A DNA stretch of 64,000 nt from contig NC_091100.1 of the NCBI RefSeq assembly GCF_024713975.1, positions 18,062,001 through 18,126,000 of the forward strand. The letters are read 5' to 3'. Under the pieces are notes generated by a model. That model made no database searches, was not told the DNA's origin, and saw only the letters and a list, made by a program, of their open reading frames with translations. The position numbers and the translations under genes were made by a program. This document shows positions 1 to 11,820 of this stretch, piece by piece (the first letter of the stretch is position 1; the number at the start of each line of letters is the position of its first letter). This DNA comes from Paralichthys olivaceus. Taxonomy: Eukaryota; Chordata; Actinopteri; Pleuronectiformes; Paralichthyidae.

Positions 1-3000
1 TCATAATTTAAAAGAAGTAAAAATCTTAGAAATAATTTTAATTCAATGTAAGCAGCTCCTCAAAATAGCACTGGATAAGAAACAGAACTTATGTGGATGC
101 TTTAAAAATGCCTTTCTATACATTATATATGTGAATGTAACTGTACTGTATAGTCTATACATGGTAACAGTCGAAGCACATTGTTCCCAGACTATGAGTC
201 AAGCTGCAGACCTGTCTGTAGTTCACTGGCGTCTAATTGAAACACACAGTACAAGTATGACTATTGGTTTCCCTCGTGTCATAGCTTCTCTCCATCCTGT
301 CCTCTCATCCACCTGCACATTCTAACGAGGGGACTGCGGCGCTCAAATACCAGACTGTGATCAAATCACATGCTTGCCCCATGTGTACACTTCCCTCTTT
401 TTGTTCGCCTACAGCCTCACACACACACGGAGGCCCGGGCTGTTTCCTGCCCGAGAACACAGCGAGGTATGTTTCTAATTATAAACCTGATGCGGGGTTA
501 AGCACACTCTCTGCAGGGCCACCACAGCCACCAGGATTTATGGTACCAAGGTCCGGGCTCCCACCCCTGACACCCACCAGAGACACAGAGACACTCACTT
601 TCTGTGGCTGTAAATCAGAGAAGTATGGCTGGTAGCTGCCAATCTGTTGCAAACTGATAGTGTTGTATCCTGCACGAAGTGAGGGAACAGGTCTGCTCCT
701 TGCACTCTTGTTAGATACACATGTCACTTTAATGCCTTTGTCCTTGTCGGCCTCTCAAATATTAAAACTTCTCTTCAGTGATCCATCTCACATGATGTCA
801 CAGCAAGTCCTGCAGCGAGTGAAAGTGTATGAACAAGAACCACGATCGGTAAAGGCAGAAATGCCCTTCACTGGCTTCATAATAATAATAATAATGATTA
901 ACTTTATTTGTATAGCACCTTTTCATACAAGAAATGCAGCTCAAGCTGCTTTATATACAATTAATATATTAGTCACTTATTAATGCCTTATTCTTAATTA
1001 CCTTGTTCTGCAACTACTCCATTGATTAACAGTTTTCCCTTAATAACCTCCTAATTACTGCTTATTGATGGTAAGTAAGAAAGTTGTTTTACGTGAATTA
1101 CAATCAAGTGCGTTGATATGTTCACTTTGTGTGTTCCCTAATATAAAGTGTTACCAGCGTTAGAATTGTTTTGTTTTGTTTTTCAAATGAACTCTTACCC
1201 ATTTTTTTTATTTACATTGCATTTGTATAGAGCTTTTCAAAGTTATCAAAGATGCTTTACATAGTGAAGGATAAAATATGAATCAATATAATCAATATAC
1301 TCTTTAAAACAAAGGGGGGAAAAAATGAATGAGGTATACTCAGACAATAAAAAGAGAATAAAAACATGGGGTGGGGGGGTTAAGCTGGGGAAGGCAAGTC
1401 TGAAGGGTTTATATGAAGTTAACAGGCCCCTGGCTTGAGCACCATGAATAGCTTCCAATCATTAAATTGATATTAATCTGCTCATTTAGCAAGAAAGCAC
1501 ATAAGCATATTTTTCCCAAAATGTTTCCCAATTTCTATTTAATGTCAACCCACTGAAAAAATGTTTTGACAGATGTGTGGAACAATTCAGATTAAATTAG
1601 ACTTAAATGTAATTGAAACATAACAGTAAGATGTACTGTTAGTTAATGTTGGTAAATGAGGAAATGAGCCATTTGTTTTGATGATGACGAGCCAAAAATG
1701 CTCAAGTTTAACTGAGCTTAAATGAATAGAGCTGTGGATTATTTTTGCCGGAGCCTTTTCATTATTGAAAACAGGAGGAAATCCTTCACAGACAGGAAGG
1801 TTTCCCTTTTGTGTAATAAAGATTCAAAATATTGTGCCAAAAAACAATCTGGAATGTGTTGGACAATGAAAGGGAACAAGCTGTCCGCATGCTAGATGTG
1901 TTACCAGGAGCTGGTAGTGCCGGGCAGTTGATCATAACAGCGTCATGCAAACCCCAGGGAGCAATGGCCTCTGTTTAGCACTTATAGGGAGTGATCCAAA
2001 CATGTTGGTATCCAGGTTGCACTGTGACAGATGCCTCTTTGGGAGAACACAAGGGGTCAGGCATACCTCAGGGTATTACACACCAGTTCTAAAATGCTGC
2101 ATGCCCTCCTATATATTGTTAATGACTAATGAGTCAGAGAAAAGCGGCCAAAACCTTCATAAACACAGGAAATTGTATTGAATATAAAAGCAGAATCATT
2201 CAGGCGGTGATGGAGTCAAGGTCAATGCAATATTGTTGATCATAGGAAGCTCGTCCTGGTTATTAACAATGACAAAAACAAACAGAGGTGGGTCTGCAGT
2301 TGGACGTTTTGGAGCAGGACACCAGCCAGTAGAAGCGGGACTCTCCAAGGCCCTTGAAGACATGAAAGAAGCCCTCGGAGCTGCCAGAATCCCTTTCAAT
2401 GCATGGAGGTTTTACAGAGGAAAAAGCTCCACTCCACCACCTTTGTTCCTTTGTTCACGTTCTCAAGTGTTCTTCTGGGAACCCGTAGGTGAAGCGAGGG
2501 TGCTCTTTATCCGGGGTGTGACTGCAACCACACAATAACAGCCCCTATCTGCTGGATGTCTCAGGCCGAGTAGATGTATAGATCAAGAGAGAACAGTCAA
2601 TGTAAACAGCAGGTCATTTTCCCAAAAATGTCAAATATGACATGTAAACCATACAGTTCCCATGCACTGCCCGCTGGTGCCAGGGCGGGATGTGTGGTTA
2701 TGTCTTTCTGTTGCATTCTAAAGATGCAATGACAAGCAAAGAATGTGGTGATATAACTCAGAGTAACAAATGATGAGGGTATGCAGTCAGAGACGGTCAG
2801 ACGGTGCTGCTGCCGAGTTTGATGACTTTATCTAATTTTACAGCCCATAATATTCACATAACAGCAGTTTCTCAATATAAAAATAATCACCAGTGCAGTT
2901 TATGAAATGAGCCGTTAACCTTGTGCTGCATATGAATATGTGGCCTGGGTTAATAAAGCACTGCTCAACTGCTGAATCAGATGTTCGCTAAGAAGTTGAT

Positions 3001-3091
3001 ACAAATTTGACATACATTACATGGACTTTAGTGACACCTAGTGGTACTACAGTATAGAGCGTGTCAATGAGTCAATGAGAAAAACTATATA
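1..3091. other. Gene-free left flank
   Basis: I see no exon with coding character here. The short ORFs are not bounded by convincing splice sites and resemble no family I know. Two AT-rich stretches at about 870-975 and 1200-1290 share phrases such as 'tttgtatagcacc' and 'gctttacat' that are typical of dispersed repeats in fish genomes. Confidence 0.5.
870..975. repeat. Dispersed fish repeat fragment
   Basis: An ATA trinucleotide run leads into 'actttatttgtatagcacc', then 'gaaatgcagctcaagctgc' and 'tttatatac'. This wording recurs in many fish genomes as the end of interspersed repeats. A second, more diverged stretch of the same kind lies at about 1200-1290. I do not assign a family. Confidence 0.45.
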
Positions 3092-4624
3092 CAACTGCTC
3101 AAAAAAATAAAGGGAACACTTAAATAACACAATGTAACTCCAAGTCTATCACACTTCTGGGAAATCAACCTGTCCAGTTAGCAACACTGATTGTGAATCA
3201 GTTTCACCTGCTGTTGTGCAAATGGAACAGACAACAGGTGGAAATGAGAGGCAGTAAAGGAATGGTTCTGCAGGTGGTGACCACAGACCATTTCTCTGTC
3301 CTCATCCTTTCTGGCTGATTTTTGGTCACTTTTGCATTTTGCCAGTGCCCTCGCCACTAGAGGTAGCATGAGGCGGTGTCTACAACCCACAGAAGTTGCT
3401 CAGGTAGTGCAGCTCATGCAGGATGGCACATCAATGCATGCTGTGGCAAGAAGGTTTGCTGTGTCTGTCAGCACAGTGTCAAGAGCATGGAGGAGATACC
3501 AGGAGACAGGCCAGGACACGTGGAGGGGGCCGTAGGAGGACAACAACCCAGCAGCAGAACTGCTATCTGCTCCTTAGTCCAAGGAGGAACAGGAGGAGCA
3601 CTGCCAGAGACCTACAAAAAAAGGCCTCCAGCAGGCCACTAATGTGCATGTTTCTGCTCAAACTGTCAGAAACAGACTCCATGAGGGTGGTATGAGGGCC
3701 CGACATCCACAAGTGGGGCCTGTGTTTACAGCCCAACACCAGAGAACACCAAGATTGGCAGCTTTGCCATTGGTGCCCTGTGCTCTTCATGGATGAGAGC
3801 AGGTTCACACTGAGCACATGTGACAGACGTGACAGAGTCTGGAGACGCCGTGGAGAACGTTCTGCTGCCTGCAACATCCTCCAGCATGACCGGTTTGGCG
3901 GTGGGTCAGCGATGGTCTGGGGAGGCATTTCCTTGGAGGGCCGCACAGCCCTCCATGTGCTAGCCAGAGGTACTCTGTCTGCCATTAGGTACCGGGATGA
4001 GATCCTCAGACCCATTGTAAGACCATATGCTGGTGCAGTGGGCCCTGGGTTACTTCTGATGCATGACAATGCTAGGCCTCATGTGGCTGGAGTGTGTCAG
4101 CAGTTCCTGCATGATGAAGGCATTGATGCTATGGATGGCCTGCCCGTTCCCCAGACATGAATCAAATCGAGCACATCTGGGACATCATGTCTCGTTCCAT
4201 CCACCAACGCCACGTCGCACCACAGACTGTCCAGGAGTTGACTGATGCTTTGATCCAGATCTGGGAGGATATCCCTCAAGAGAACATCCATCATCTCATC
4301 AGGAGCATGCCCAGGCATTGTAGGGAATGCATACAGTTAAGTGGAGGCCACACACACTACTGAGCCTCATTCTGACTTGTCTTGAGGAATTTCCACATAA
4401 GTTGGATCAGCCTGTGATCTGATTTTTCCACTTTTATTTTGAGTATGATTCTGAATCCAGACCTCCATGGGATAATGATTTTGATTTCCATTGATCATTC
4501 TTATGTTATTTTGTTCTCAACGCATTCCATTATGTAATGAATAAAGATTTTCAACTGGAACATTTCATTCATTGAGATCTAGGATGTGTTGTTTAAGTGT
4601 TCCCTTAATTTTTTTGAGCAGTTT
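3092..4624 (+). mobile_element. Tc1/mariner-like DNA transposon, decayed
   Basis: The ends are near-identical terminal inverted repeats. The left end begins CAACTGCTCAAAAAAATAAA and the reverse complement of the right end begins AAACTGCTCAAAAAAATTAA; both continue into GGGAACACTTAAA. Each end is bordered by TA (3090-3091 and 4625-4626), the target duplication expected of this superfamily. The length of about 1.53 kb fits Tc1 elements. The interior holds a broken transposase. The element lies upstream of hmox2 and is not fused to it. Identity as a Tc1-like element is firm; the subfamily is not named. Confidence 0.93.
3368..4363 (+). pseudogene. Tc1-like transposase pseudogene
   Basis: A DDE-type cut-and-paste transposase once encoded by the surrounding element. 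The N-terminal part (from about 3368) is a helix-turn-helix DNA-binding region that includes the phrase VVQLMQDG. The catalytic part contains the three acidic positions expected of a DD34E enzyme: Asp in LFMDESRF, Asp in LLMHDNARPHVA and Glu in NQIEHIWD. These pieces lie in different frames. There is a TAG at about 3533, a frame change at about 3530, another break between about 3695 and 3780, and a further shift just before 4157. The protein cannot be made as one chain, so the copy is non-autonomous, though its ends might still be recognised by a transposase supplied elsewhere. Confidence 0.9.
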
Positions 4625-4626
4625 TA

Positions 4627-6610
4627 CATCAACATCAATAAATACAACCTTTTAATTCTTTTTAATTATTGAAATATAAGTTAGTGCAAAAAGGACACTA
4701 CATTATTACAGTAATAATCTAAATTGCAAGACTTACAAACAGGAAATTGTAATTTTCTGTAATCTCTTTTTTGTAATCTCTTAAAAAATAAAGAAGTTGC
4801 AAAAAAATGTATGAAGTTAAATATTTCAAATTGAATATGTATCCTAGCATCTGTATGATACTGGAAAACATTATGAGGCCCGCCTCTTTTCTGCTATGAG
4901 AAACATGATTGGTGTACAGGCTCTGATGAGAAACCCCCTGGTGTGTGGTGTCCTGCCCTGTGACAGACTGTGACAAGAGCTGTTTTAAAAAGGTAAACCA
5001 GTATTTCTCCTTGTTTTCTAAATTAACTATAATAATATTATGTATGTTTGTGTGTTAACATAAACAGGACGTGATTTGAATATGCTTCTATGATGTTTAA
5101 ACTGCTGCGCGTTGCTTGTTTTACAGAAGAAGTATAGTTTTTTACAATATGTGTTTCAAATCTTTGGCTACTCCACTGTTGTTATAGCTATAATAAGACA
5201 ATATTTTATTGCAATAGGCAAATATATTGTGGTAAACAGTGGACAGGCTGTGCTTGTGTTTTGACACAATATGAAAACTATAGAGACATTAGGGGAAAAT
5301 GCCTTGAGAAGTGGGTTCACTTCATTTATGCCACAGATTTTTTTTTAAAGCAGCCTTTGCAGCAAAGGAAAAACGTTGCATGTTATTGTGACATGTACTA
5401 CTCTGGCATATTGTAGTTAATTTAGAAATTGGCCAAGAGAATTTGCATATTAACAATTAATATCTGATGCAGATGCCGATTTTGCATCAATAATGGCCAA
5501 CAGACTTTAGGATGAGACAACTACATGACGATGCACATTGGATCAACTATTATTTATTTCTTTGTCCTTCTACACATGAAAATTGGACAATTTTACTCTC
5601 ATCTTGCAAGTAGTCTATGGGCCATTAGTTCCTTTTCTAAGCTGTCAATTTGAACAGCTGAACTAACAAAATTAACATTATTTGTTTTGGGGCAGGTAGC
5701 AAATGAATGGATAAATTTTGCTGTTCCCAAATATCCCTATAAAAATAAACTCCACTGCCTGTTAATGGCATATTCAAAAAGGTTCTATGAATAAAAGTTA
5801 TCATGGTGGATGACCTGAGGTTATTATACAAGAGGCAGACTCTCTGTCACCATCGACTGATGGGGGCACTGAACTACCATCACTACCTGAGCTGCTGGCT
5901 AGCAGCTCCAGCGTGGTTTCTGCTGAAAATGTTTGTTTGGGTAGTTCACTTCATGTTTGAATTCATTCTTTGCCGTATTTAGTTGCATTCTTTAAAGACG
6001 GGGGTTAACCAGATGGTCATGTAAATTGCAGGTGAAGACAAACACAGGCACGACCCGCCCAACTCTGCCAAAACAAACAAAACCAACCAAAAATGGTAAT
6101 GAGTATTAACCAGTCAGGGGCAGAGTAAGGTCCTTCACTATATACCATGTACACCCGACACAGCTAATATAAAAATGATCCAATTGAATGATTTTAGGAC
6201 TACTGCTTTACTACTGTCAAAATGTTACTAAAAATAAAATTAGTTTTTTTTTTTATTGATTTGTTAAGTCAATGTTTCTGGCCTTGCAGTTATGGCCTCT
6301 TGCCAATAAGAGGTGCTGCAGCCTCCTCATCAGCCTTGCTTCCAGTTTACTCTATTTTAATTGTTAATGTGATTCTTTGTTAGTCTTTAATATTGTATAA
6401 GTTCTTTGGCTACACATGCTAACATTATGTATTTGCTTATTGAATTGAATTGAGAGCACGGACTGATGTAGTGTCACTACAAGATTATCTAAACTTGGCT
6501 GGGTTTCTATTTACACTATATTGACATCATGTGATGTGTGTGATTTATCGTTAGTATTTATCTTTTATCTTAAATCATTTGGTTCGGACGCTAACAACCT
6601 AAACTTCCCT
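4627..6610. other. Non-coding upstream region of hmox2
   Basis: AT-rich DNA without a recognisable exon. The first coding exon of hmox2 is preceded by a plausible acceptor (cttccctctataccag, ending at 6620). A 5' untranslated exon and the promoter are therefore expected somewhere in this stretch or further left, but I cannot place them. Confidence 0.45.
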
Positions 6611-6623
6611 CTATACCAGGGAG

Positions 6624-9254
6624 ATGGAAACCAAGGTGACATCCTACCATGTGACAAACCACAGGGCAAGGATTATTGGGGATGACAATGATGAGGAACT
6701 TCTGAGGTATGACGGAAAACCTCAGTCCTAAGCAGGCTTTTTTTGGTAACTGGCACTCCATCCTTATGTTTGTCTCTCTTTCTCCTCTGTCTTTCTAACC
6801 TCCTTCAATCAAGTCCAAGCAACCTCCTTGAAATGTTACGCGAGGGGACCAAGGAGTCCCATAACAGATTAATGGAAGATTGCCAGTACCTCAAAGATTT
6901 CTTCAGAGGCTGCATCAGAAGGGAGCTATTCAAGGTTGGGTTTCAGTCTCAGTACATCCTCCATTGCTGTCACACATAATAAGTCCAATCTCTGAGAATA
7001 TCATCAGAAGTTTCTTCGACAACATAGACTTTAGTTTATATTGCCTCTCTAATACGAGTGTGGTTATTCTTATTAGTTTTTTTGGAAATAAACTGTTAAA
7101 GGTTATTTAAGTCAAATTTTACAAGGTGAAATTTAATCAAACTGAGCAAAAAGAAAATGGAAATCAGCAAATGTTGCTGGGACCTTGGCCCATTCATTGG
7201 GAGACGTGTTAATTATTTTGGTAACCAGAATTTTGTTTGGTGAAATAGTGAAAGTCACTAAGGTAGTGATAAAATACAGGGTCACAGTGACACATTTCAT
7301 ACTTATGCCTTGTCTTGGTTGTATCCATACACTGTAGAGATGGACAATGCATCCTACCTTCCCCACACCATCCAGAAATGAAGCCAAAACATCCTGGACT
7401 ATGAACGCCGCCATCTTTCATATTTGATCCATACAGTAGCGATCTGTAATGCAGCCACGGAAGCACCTTCCCAGCGATACACGTGTTTAACCAAGCCAGT
7501 CTCAGTCATAATATTTTATAATTTTTTATAGCATCATATGACTGATTCAAACCTAACTTGTCAGAAAAATTAACTTTTAACATGCACTTTGACTCTGAGG
7601 CAGGATGTTTGATCTATACTGCTGCCAACCACCACATTTGAGGACAGTCATGTCGCCAATCTATATAAAGTCTGTGATTGGAACATTTGATCGGATGCAA
7701 CATTACCTTTGGACTTTACCAGACATTTATCTGTGACTCTCCCATGTTCTCTTTCTATATCTGTGTCTGTTGTCAGAGAGCTGCAGCAGCTCTGTACTTT
7801 GTCTACACGGCCATAGAGGAGGAGATGGAAAAGAACAACAATCACCCTCACATCTCGCCAGTCTATTTCCCTGCAGAGCTTCACAGGCAGGAGGCCCTGG
7901 CCCAGGATCTCGAGTATTTCTACGGAGAGGACTGGAAGAGCCAGGTGAGCACCTGGAGCCTCTTGCACCACCATTAACCTCACACATGAACTACTGCAAC
8001 TTTTAACTTCTAATGCAGTCAGTGCTTTTCACCGAACTTAAATATCAATAAAAGATTTTCTTAAACTTCTCTAATAGCACCAAAAAATGTATTCAAACAA
8101 AACCTAACTTCACATGGACATTCATCGGCTAACTAGCAAAGTTTGTGACTTCCCCTGTTCGTTGTGTTTTTTCTCACAGATCAGCATCTCTCCAGGCATC
8201 AAGCCCTGCTTGGACCGCATCAAGGAGGTGGGAGAGAAGGACCCGGTCCTGCTCGTGGCCCACGCCTGTTCCCGCTACATGGGTGACCTCGCAGGGGCAC
8301 AGTTCGCCAGGAGAGTGGCCCAGAAGGCACTGAAGCTCCCCTCCACCGGCGAGGGGCTCAACTTCTACCAGTTTGAGAACATCCACAGTCTCAACGGCTT
8401 CAAGCAGCTTTTCCACAGCAGGATTAACAAGCTGGAACTGGACACTGAGACAAAACAGAGGATCGTGGACGAGTCCAACCGATTGTTTGTCTTTGACATG
8501 ATGGTGAGTGAGCGGGGACATTAGACTGGGAGAGTCCTGATAATACATAACTATGAACTATGCAGAAAAAACGCTCACAAGACAATACATCATTTGGAAA
8601 AAATCTACCTTATTTTGAAAACAGATGTTCACAGAGCTTGAAGAGATTGGGAAGACCATCGAGGAGGAAGTTCATGAGCCAGGTCTTGGACACAGTCATG
8701 CAGACATTATTCAGGGTGGTGAGATCAAAATGTTTCCCAACCATGCTCCAGGTAAGACTTCATTCGAATTGATTTCCTTTTAAAATCACCTTTTTTCCCT
8801 AATCAGCAACAGGCCCTGGTACAAATATTTTTACAGGCTACATTCCTTACTGTATATTTATGAAATATGTTTTTAGCAGCAGCTTCTTTACTATACTAGT
8901 AATATACTAGTTCTGAGTAAGGTCTAAACATGCCTGTTTGGAATGGGCTGATGGATGGATGGGAGCAGATGGAGGGAGGGAGGTATTATTCCTTAATGGT
9001 AAACTATTGGCTGTTTAAGCTGTAGACTCATGAGGTTAAAGTCATTGACATGACATCACATTGAATCTGCTCTGTCTTATTCTTATATTCTTTTCCCCTG
9101 ATCTCCATCCCTTACATCCCCCACAGCCACCAGTGGAAATCTTCCCCATGTGTGTCAGTGTGTCATGATGCTTCTCAGACATCCACGCTGTCAGGTGGCT
9201 CTGGCTGCCTGTGTGGCCGTCCTCGCTGGGTTCACTGCCTGGTACCTTCTGTGA
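6624..9254 (+). CDS. hmox2: Heme oxygenase 2
   Basis: Cleaves heme to biliverdin, CO and ferrous iron at the ER membrane, with electrons from cytochrome P450 reductase. Coding exons: 6624-6706, 6814-6934, 7777-7944, 8180-8503, 8625-8751 and 9127-9254, with every junction in phase. The product is 316 residues, the length of human HO-2. Visible features: proximal heme ligand His44 in GTKESH; distal helix with Gly159-Asp160; a hydrophobic tail anchor at about 296-315 ending AWYLL. Two oddities: the distal helix reads GDLAGAQ where the family has GDLSGGQ, and the C-terminal Cys-Pro heme-regulatory motifs of mammalian HO-2 are absent. The exon 2 acceptor is a tandem (6813 or 6819); both choices stay in frame. 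HO-2 is chosen over HO-1 from length and the extended N-terminus. Which teleost paralog this is cannot be decided here. Confidence 0.95.
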
Positions 9255-9487
9255 GTTCTGGCTCACTCACTGTCTCGATAACCAGGAGTGGGATAAGTGG
9301 CACACCATAAACCAACATTTTTCAAATATAGTTTTGTGCCAAATATTTGACATCTGTAGACACTTTGACTACTCCGTTTTCATTTCTTCTTATATTCTCT
9401 CACTCTGTGGAATGCACATTTGTATTCTTTAAACATTGTTATTAACAGTGAACCAGCTTTTGAAAGGAAGCTTTAGAGTGACATGAA

Positions 9488-9493
9488 AATAAA
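9488..9493 (+). other. Candidate poly(A) signal of hmox2
   Basis: AATAAA lies 234 bases after the hmox2 stop codon, the first such hexamer on the + strand there. It would give a short 3' UTR. Position and motif only; no transcript evidence. Confidence 0.45.
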
Positions 9494-9494
9494 A

Positions 9495-10620
9495 GAGACT
9501 TAATGATGCATGTGGTTTTGCTGTATCCAATAGTGATTACATAGTCATGTTACCCTATAGAAATAATAAGTACTCTTTCTATGGAGGTCAAGTAAACATT
9601 GTTTTGAGTATGTTGCTGTCTAGAGACACACATGTGTAAGTCAGTGTCAGTCAGTAAACAAAGATTCAGTCTTGTGAAGACATCATTTTTAAAAACTACC
9701 ATTTAAGGTCCTCACAAACAGTTGAAAACACTCACACGCTCTTTCAGAAAGCATTAGAAGCTCGATATACAAATGGACATACGATACCGTAATGACAGCT
9801 ACATCTTTAAATTCAGGATTGCAGGGGCAATTACAAAAACTGCTGAGGAAAACTAAATTCCATTCAGACCCTGCTGGAGTTCATGCTGTATGTGCACAGC
9901 AGCTGTGAGTAAACCTGTCTGTCCATAAGTAGAGTTGGCATCAGCACATGACAATGACAACGAGCCAATAACCATTTCAGTATCATCAGTAGCTGTCTGT
10001 CTCTCCTAAGCTGCAGGGCTGCAGTCACTTAGCATGCACGTACACTCAGCTGGCAGGTTATTAAATACGCCAACGGTCTATTTGAAATTTTAATTTACTA
10101 TTAGCACAGCTAAATTGAAATATTCAACATCTCTAATTTCATGACAACTGGGCAAACTCCTAAAAATAAGATAATTTGATATAATGAAAAAACTGCAGAG
10201 TTCCCCTGGACTTTTATCCAATGTTTCCATGGCTGTGAATTAACTTTGACACTCTTGTCTCGTCAGAGGCTGATAATGTGAGGTTGGGGGGGAGGAGGCA
10301 GTGTCTGTGCTGGTAGAGTAGAGATGAAACCAGTGGATGACATGAAGAGGGACGTGAAGTCAGCAGCTCTGGTGTGTAGCTGCATTGTGGCTCAGTTCTT
10401 TCGACCAGTGACACCTTTAAATTATGATCAAATGATTATTTCATTATGTTCATTATTCATCACAGCAACCATCAGACGTTAGTTCAACTTTAACAGAAAA
10501 TAATTTAGAACAGATGATTTTCAAGCATTTGCACCAGTTTCAGTGTTTTGGGATATAAACATATATGTCACACTAGCATTACCCAGACTACAGGGGACTT
10601 GCTTCGTTAACTCTTTACAG
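9495..10620. other. Intergenic region, hmox2 to orphan Ig exon
   Basis: No conserved coding exon is visible. A + strand reading at about 10324-10485 begins with ATG and has a hydrophobic start that could be a decayed signal-peptide exon belonging with the Ig-domain exon at 10621. This is weak and is not called as a gene. Confidence 0.35.
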
Positions 10621-10925
10621 ATCTGCTGTATCAACCAGTGATTTCCACCTCATCTTCGATTGATAGGGATTGTGAGTCCTCCTATGCCACCATCAGCTGC
10701 TCCATAAAACCACAGAACCCAGGAGGAAGGTGTTTCCAGCTCGTCATCGTCACCATTTCCTATGACTCGTCTACATCACCAAGAAAGCTGTCGGACATAC
10801 TGCACACGTTCAGTTTCCTCCTGCGCACTATGGCAACCAAGGGAACTACATCTGTGTTAATCACATTTATGTTTTCTCTCATAACTTCACCTCTGAGAGC
10901 CAGCCGCTCTTTCTCTGTGTCTCAG
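10621..10925 (+). pseudogene. Orphan immunoglobulin-domain exon, frameshifted
   Basis: An exon-like unit bounded by a good acceptor (ctctttacag, ending 10620) and a donor (gtaaca from 10926). With phase-1 borders, as usual for Ig-domain exons, the first part reads as an Ig strand with Cys at 10698-10700 (ATISCSIKPQNPGG). The last part reads QFPPAHYGNQGNYICVNH, with the Y-x-C Cys at 10853-10855, then a stretch typical of teleost Ig-superfamily receptors. The two parts lie in different frames, so a frameshift falls between about 10755 and 10800. The 305-base length (not a multiple of three) agrees with one indel. No linked transmembrane or signalling exon was found. It is probably the remnant of a fish immune-type receptor gene; a sequencing indel in a live exon is the alternative. 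Confidence 0.6.
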
Positions 10926-11442
10926 GTAACATCAAGAGCATGAAGCTGATCAAAAGGGGGAAGTGTGGCACTATGTTTATAAAGAAGTATGGAAAGCATG
11001 GAGAGCTTGCAGGCGTCCAACATTTAGAGTGTGCACCAGGGGATTAACATATATTTAAATATCTTACACATGTAATTATACAATTATTTAACTATATACA
11101 ATATTTATATAAGTGTATTTTGTATCAGATTTTATTTGAAATAGATTAATCAGCTAAACACAGGCATCGTACTTAATCATATTTTAAGGAAGGTTGTTTT
11201 AGTCATATTTTATGATTTGATGTGATTATTTTGAATCAGTTTCAGCCTCTCCAGTAGTTTGTCATCAGACTTGCTGTTCTGAACGTTAACAGAATTGGGT
11301 CTTTGTCATTTATTTCCACAGAAAGGTACTGTGCATGTTTGTTTGTAGTCAGAGGATTGGATGAAGCAAAAACACATTAGCTGTATACACTGTAAGATTG
11401 GTTTATGTGTTTTTCTGATGGCTGCTGCAATTTCTCTCTAGG

Positions 11443-11456
11443 CCACCAGGGGGCAG
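11443..11456 (+). promoter_or_regulatory. CTCF-like motif
   Basis: CCACCAGGGGGCAG matches the vertebrate CTCF core CCASYAGRKGGCRS at every position. It lies between hmox2 and the 3' end of tmem186. A motif match alone does not show binding. Confidence 0.35.
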
Positions 11457-11708
11457 GAGACAGCCAGAGAGGAGACCACTTGAGCTTTACTAGTGATAGG
11501 CAGGTTAGACCATGTGTTGTTTGTAAAACATTCACGATTTTATTTTACTTTTTGTTCTGCTTCACATTAGGTCAATGGTTTCTAAGCAAAAGTAATCTTA
11601 CTATTGCTAACATATTGCCAACACTTGTGTTGTTCTATTCAAAAGACCAAAGTGCAGCTGAAACCTATAAACATGCATCCTCACGCACAATTTTCATTGA
11701 ATAAAACA

Positions 11709-11714
11709 TTTATT
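11709..11714 (-). other. Candidate poly(A) signal of tmem186
   Basis: TTTATT on + is AATAAA on the minus strand, 107 bases after the tmem186 stop. Motif and position only. Confidence 0.45.
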
Positions 11715-11820
11715 AACAGACCCCTTTCATTTTCACAATATTGCATTTATGTCCATTGATTAATTCACAAATATTGACTTTCATTCTTATCTAAATCTAA
11801 ACAAAAAAAAAAATTCTGCA

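Noticed and set aside
1945-2538. Short + strand ORFs as candidate exons of an upstream gene
   Set aside because: They lack matching splice borders and phase continuity, and resemble no recognisable family.
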